NCBI RefSeq assembly: GCF_000004075.3
Contig: NC_026659.2
Coordinates: 5,022,001-5,086,000, forward strand
DNA: 64,000 nt
Direction of reading: 5' to 3'
Origin: Cucumis sativus
Taxonomy: Eukaryota; Streptophyta; Magnoliopsida; Cucurbitales; Cucurbitaceae
Position 1 is the stretch's first letter; each line of letters starts with the position of its first letter. The notes beneath the pieces were generated by a model. It was not told the DNA's origin. It did no database searches and saw only the letters and a list, made by a program, of their open reading frames with translations. Positions 60,240 to 64,000 of the stretch are shown here, in pieces. Made by a program: the position numbers and the translations under genes.

Positions 60240-63200
60240 TTTTCCAATTGCTTTCCCCTTCTTTTTTTCCTTTTATATTAATCATAAATAAATGGCCAAA
60301 ATTAATTTTTGTACCTTCAACTTCTCAAATGTCTCCTTTTTTTTAATTTCAACATTTAAATTTATTTAATTCACCTCTAAAGGAGTCAATTCTCATCAAT
60401 TATCTTTTCCCTTTTCTTTCTTCTAAACTCTCCCTCTCTTCTTATTATTATATGTTTTCAAGTTCATTACTAAATTTTGCTTAATCAACAAGGATCAATA
60501 TTAAAACCTTGGGATCACGCATGTCTCTAGTTATCATTATTTCAAACAAACTTCTATAATTATAATTAACTCCAGTGTTTAAACTATATTGGTGTAAGGA
60601 GAGTCGTTGATTAGATTACTAACTATTATAACGTTAACATAAATGTGTACTTATTAAGAAGTCAGTAAAAACATATTGTCGATTTTTATATTTTAATACT
60701 AATTGAAGTATCATATTACAATATATATTAAATAATATTTTATAACTACTATCAAGTTATGGGTTCAAGTAAGTCCAAATTCTATAATAAATTTATCATG
60801 AATCGATTTTAAAATATGAAATTGTTGACATATACGACCAAGGTTTAAATATTCATCTATCGAAATTGTTGTAGTTAATTATTTAACCGTGGTCTAAATT
60901 ATACGATACAATAAAGTAGGGGTTGATGGAAAAGAAATATAAAATAAAGTAGGGGTTGATGGAAAAGAAATATAAAGTTTGATGGATGACCACAAAACTT
61001 ATAGAGTGAGTGGTTAAAAATTCATTTTGTCCATATTATATATTTTGTTGGTTGGCATTTTAAAGTCATGCCTCATAAGTCCATACATTTATCCTGCTTT
61101 TCAGAAAGTTTTAGAGCACTATTGATAAAAGAAATTTAGTGTAACAAGTGTGTATATATTATACACATTTAAAGTATAGGTTTCTTAAAGATTATTTAAA
61201 AATAGACAAAACTAATATCATTTTTGCCTTCATTTTTATTTTATTGTTTAGAACTATAAGTGGTGGTGTTATTTATTTTATATTTAAAGTATATTTTCTC
61301 TTCTTTTACATACTTTCATTTCAATATATCTTAAATTTCACAAGAAACTTTATGTAGTAAATATCAATCTATAATCTTTCATTTTAAATATAACGTGCTA
61401 CCTTAAAATTGTTTCTTTAATATTCTATATAAATATAATTAAAAGCATAAGAAAATATTGTATTAGATAAATTCAGTTTGATCTTTTTTTTTAGATATAA
61501 AGAAAACAAACAATCACGATCTAATATTTTTCAGATCTTAGGACAAAATTTCTAATGTCTAAAGAACAATAAGAAACTAACCAATTAAGAAAATTGGAAG
61601 ACAACAAAAAAAAAAACGACCACATAAAATCCAAGTGAAGCCAAGGTATTGACCTCACCATTCTAGTTTCGATAGATAAAACGTAAGGAAACATTGGTAA
61701 AAACATTTATGGGATCCCAATTATTCAAAAGCAATTCATATGAATCATAATCTATCACTTTCCTCAGTTAGATTTTTAAAATGCTAAGCACATTTGATGT
61801 CACATCTAGTAGTCCACTTCAACATCAATAATTCCATATCAATATCATAGCGTCAATTTTAATTGATATTGAATTGCATTTCACATCATAAATATTAGAA
61901 ACCATTGAAATTAATAATTTGAATCGTGACAATAAATGGTAAACACCTATAATATATTAATATAACATTAATTATTTATCATTAAAAAATTAGATTATAA
62001 ACTTTTAGGGGCTGTTTGGCTCTAGAATTGGAGAGTGGAGTAACTTATTTTAATCAACTATACGTTTGACCCTAATATCATGATAATACTTGGATTAAGA
62101 TTTTCATAATCCTAATATTATGATAATACTATTTCTTACTCCCATTTCTTCTCTTCTTCGCACCCCTCTCTCACTAAGCTCCAAACATTTAGTAAGTAAA
62201 AGTAGAAAATCAAGTCAAAGCGAGAATAGCAATCACCACAAAGGAAAGCAATACCAACAACAAAATGTAAGATAATAGTGTGGAAAGTCTATAAATTATT
62301 CTCCACCTCTCCTCCAAGTAGAGAGATAATATAGATGGTGCGTATAAACGGGTCAATTTTAAAATCTAGGGAGCAATACAAATTATTCTCCATATTGACT
62401 GAACAATAAATTTTTATTTTATTTCATCAGATCAAATCTGAACCATCAAAAATTGAATTAAACTTAATGAAAAAAGTAAGGTGCTAGAAAACCAATAGAA
62501 AATAATTCCACAAACAACGTAGGTTGAAATGTGAGCCTCTGAAAATGAGTGGTCTTTTAAAAAGTCCCAAAAATAAAGAAATAAAAAGTTAGTGGTGAAT
62601 TACTGGATAGGGCTTTGTAAAGCCACGAGTTTCGGGCCATTAACCCTCCTCAATTTTGGGCCTCAAATTATGGGCCAGCTCGGCCCTATTTTAAATGACG
62701 TGGCATTTCCACATCGTTTCATGAAAATCAATCAAATGATTATAAGATGCCGCCGGTCCTACGAGAAGATCCGATTAGAGTTTGTTGATGAGCGGGTGAG
62801 ATTGGGTTGGACGTCAAAAGATAAGGTGTTCCGGACGTACAGGATGGAAGTTTAAGTAAGGGTCCAAGTTATAAGACGTTCACGTAATCATATGGTGGGG
62901 TCTAATTTTGATATAAAAATGATATTGTGGTTAAGAAGAGAAGGTTTAGTAAATGATTGAATGGGTCAAGTGAACGACATGTGGTAGTAGGTTTAGATTT
63001 CACTTTCGACATGTCGGCCTACCATAACTTCTAAACGCAAAGCTAAGCCACCGCTTCTAGTTCTTACCCCAATTTGGCAATTAGGATCCCCCGTGCATTC
63101 CGTACATTTTGGAGGAGATTGCAATTATTGAACGACTTTTTTTTCTTTTAAATCTTAAATAATAAATAAAATACTATTGATTTTGAAGGAGCAACGAGTG

Positions 63201-64000
63201 TTATTAACTCAGAGTTGAGTGCCAAATTTAAATTTTAACTCATAGTTGTACAATTATTTATCAACCAAAGCTAATATTTACTGACAAATATTGGTTTCAA
63301 ACTGTAAGTCTGAAAAAAAAAAATCCAAGTAAAACAATAATCAAATCTCAACACTAAAATTGTAATGTTTTAAAATTTGGATACTAAATTCAAGTCAAAC
63401 TAATAATATAAGATGTAAATGAGTAATAATTTTAAAATTTAAGGATCAAACTATAGAAATTTAACTTAAAATCTAACAACCAAATAAGTGTTTTTGATTT
63501 TTATCTTAAAATTTCCATTAACATAAAAATTGTATGTTAAATTTTGTTATATAACAATTTTTTTATAACAAAAATTATCTTTTGATAAACTTTCGTATGA
63601 AAAAAATTCCAATAAAAATATTTTCACCAAGATTTATTTTTTTTAAGAGAGACCTATATTTAATTGATATTATATGTCTTGTAATAAAAGTTATTAAAGC
63701 TTTACCGACAAAACATTATTTTAATTAAAATATAATTACGTTAAAAAGGTGAAATGGAAGAAATCTATATCCTCAAAAAAAAAAAAAAAAACTATAACAA
63801 TATTTATATCGAAATGATTTAAATTTAACGGTACTTTTAAAAATATAACAAATAGTAAAATATTTACAATCAATTATTAATTGTAATGAGGATATACAGT
63901 ACCAAAAATGTTGATTAGAAAAGGAGGAACAAGTAATTGTGTCCATTAATCTAACATCTTTCTTTTTATTTACTATTATTTTAAAATTTTAGATTAAATA
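60240..64000. other. Right-end intergenic region, no gene recognised
   Basis: Nearly 3.8 kb, mostly AT-rich. A 26-bp stretch near 60911 (AATAAAGTAGGGGTTGATGG plus AAAAGA) is directly repeated near 60944. A sequence near 62008 (GGGGCTGTTTGGCTCTAG) resembles a hAT-type MITE end, and CCTAATATCATGATAATACT at 62072 recurs as CCTAATATTATGATAATACT at 62111. A GC-richer patch at 62592-63110 has an 87-codon frame without recognisable domains. Confidence 0.45.

Overview
This is a plant nuclear window. The genes have GT-AG introns, the intergenic DNA is very AT-rich, and the protein set is a eudicot one: GNOM, RID2, HESO1, PMT11/12, a TCF1-like RCC1 protein, mTERF proteins and a SUPERMAN-class zinc finger. 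The look of the dispersed repeats suggests a cucurbit, but this is an inference and no species can be named from the sequence.

Layout from left to right. (1) 1.97-10.6 kb, minus strand: GNOM, the ARF exchange factor, with two coding exons and a probable 2.7-kb leader intron that contains a complete 340-bp TRIM retroelement. (2) 10.6-14.2 kb: tandem repeats, an LTR-like fragment, and a 1.07-kb near-perfect palindrome flanked by a 9-bp target duplication (Mutator-like). (3) 14.4-18.8 kb, plus strand: two intronless, tandemly duplicated mTERF genes. (4) 21.2 kb, plus strand: a one-exon C2H2/EAR repressor of the SUPERMAN/RABBIT EARS class. (5) 28.7-31.0 kb, minus strand: a five-exon tropinone-reductase-like SDR. 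(6) 35.1-39.7 kb, plus strand: RID2/Bud23 18S rRNA methyltransferase with nine coding exons. (7) 40.0-41.8 kb: the decayed 5' part of a Copia-type retrotransposon. (8) 42.4-46.6 kb, plus strand: HESO1 uridylyltransferase with eight coding exons. (9) 47.7-51.9 kb, minus strand: PMT11/12 Golgi methyltransferase with nine exons, tail to tail with HESO1. (10) 53.9-59.6 kb, minus strand: an RCC1-repeat protein resembling TCF1, with eleven exons. (11) 60-64 kb: no gene recognised.

The genes are not an operon or a cluster with one function; they act in vesicle traffic, organelle gene expression, development, rRNA modification, small-RNA decay and the cell wall. They share ancestral linkage. In Arabidopsis, as I recall the locus numbers, HESO1 and PMT11 are neighbours (At2g39740/At2g39750), while PMT12, a tropinone reductase homologue and RABBIT EARS are neighbours (At5g06050/06060/06070). 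This window appears to hold both halves on one segment, as expected if Arabidopsis split them between duplicated blocks.

I found no clearly new molecular system. The most unusual structure is the palindromic Mutator-like element, whose insertion can be read against an empty site kept in the tandem mTERF duplication.
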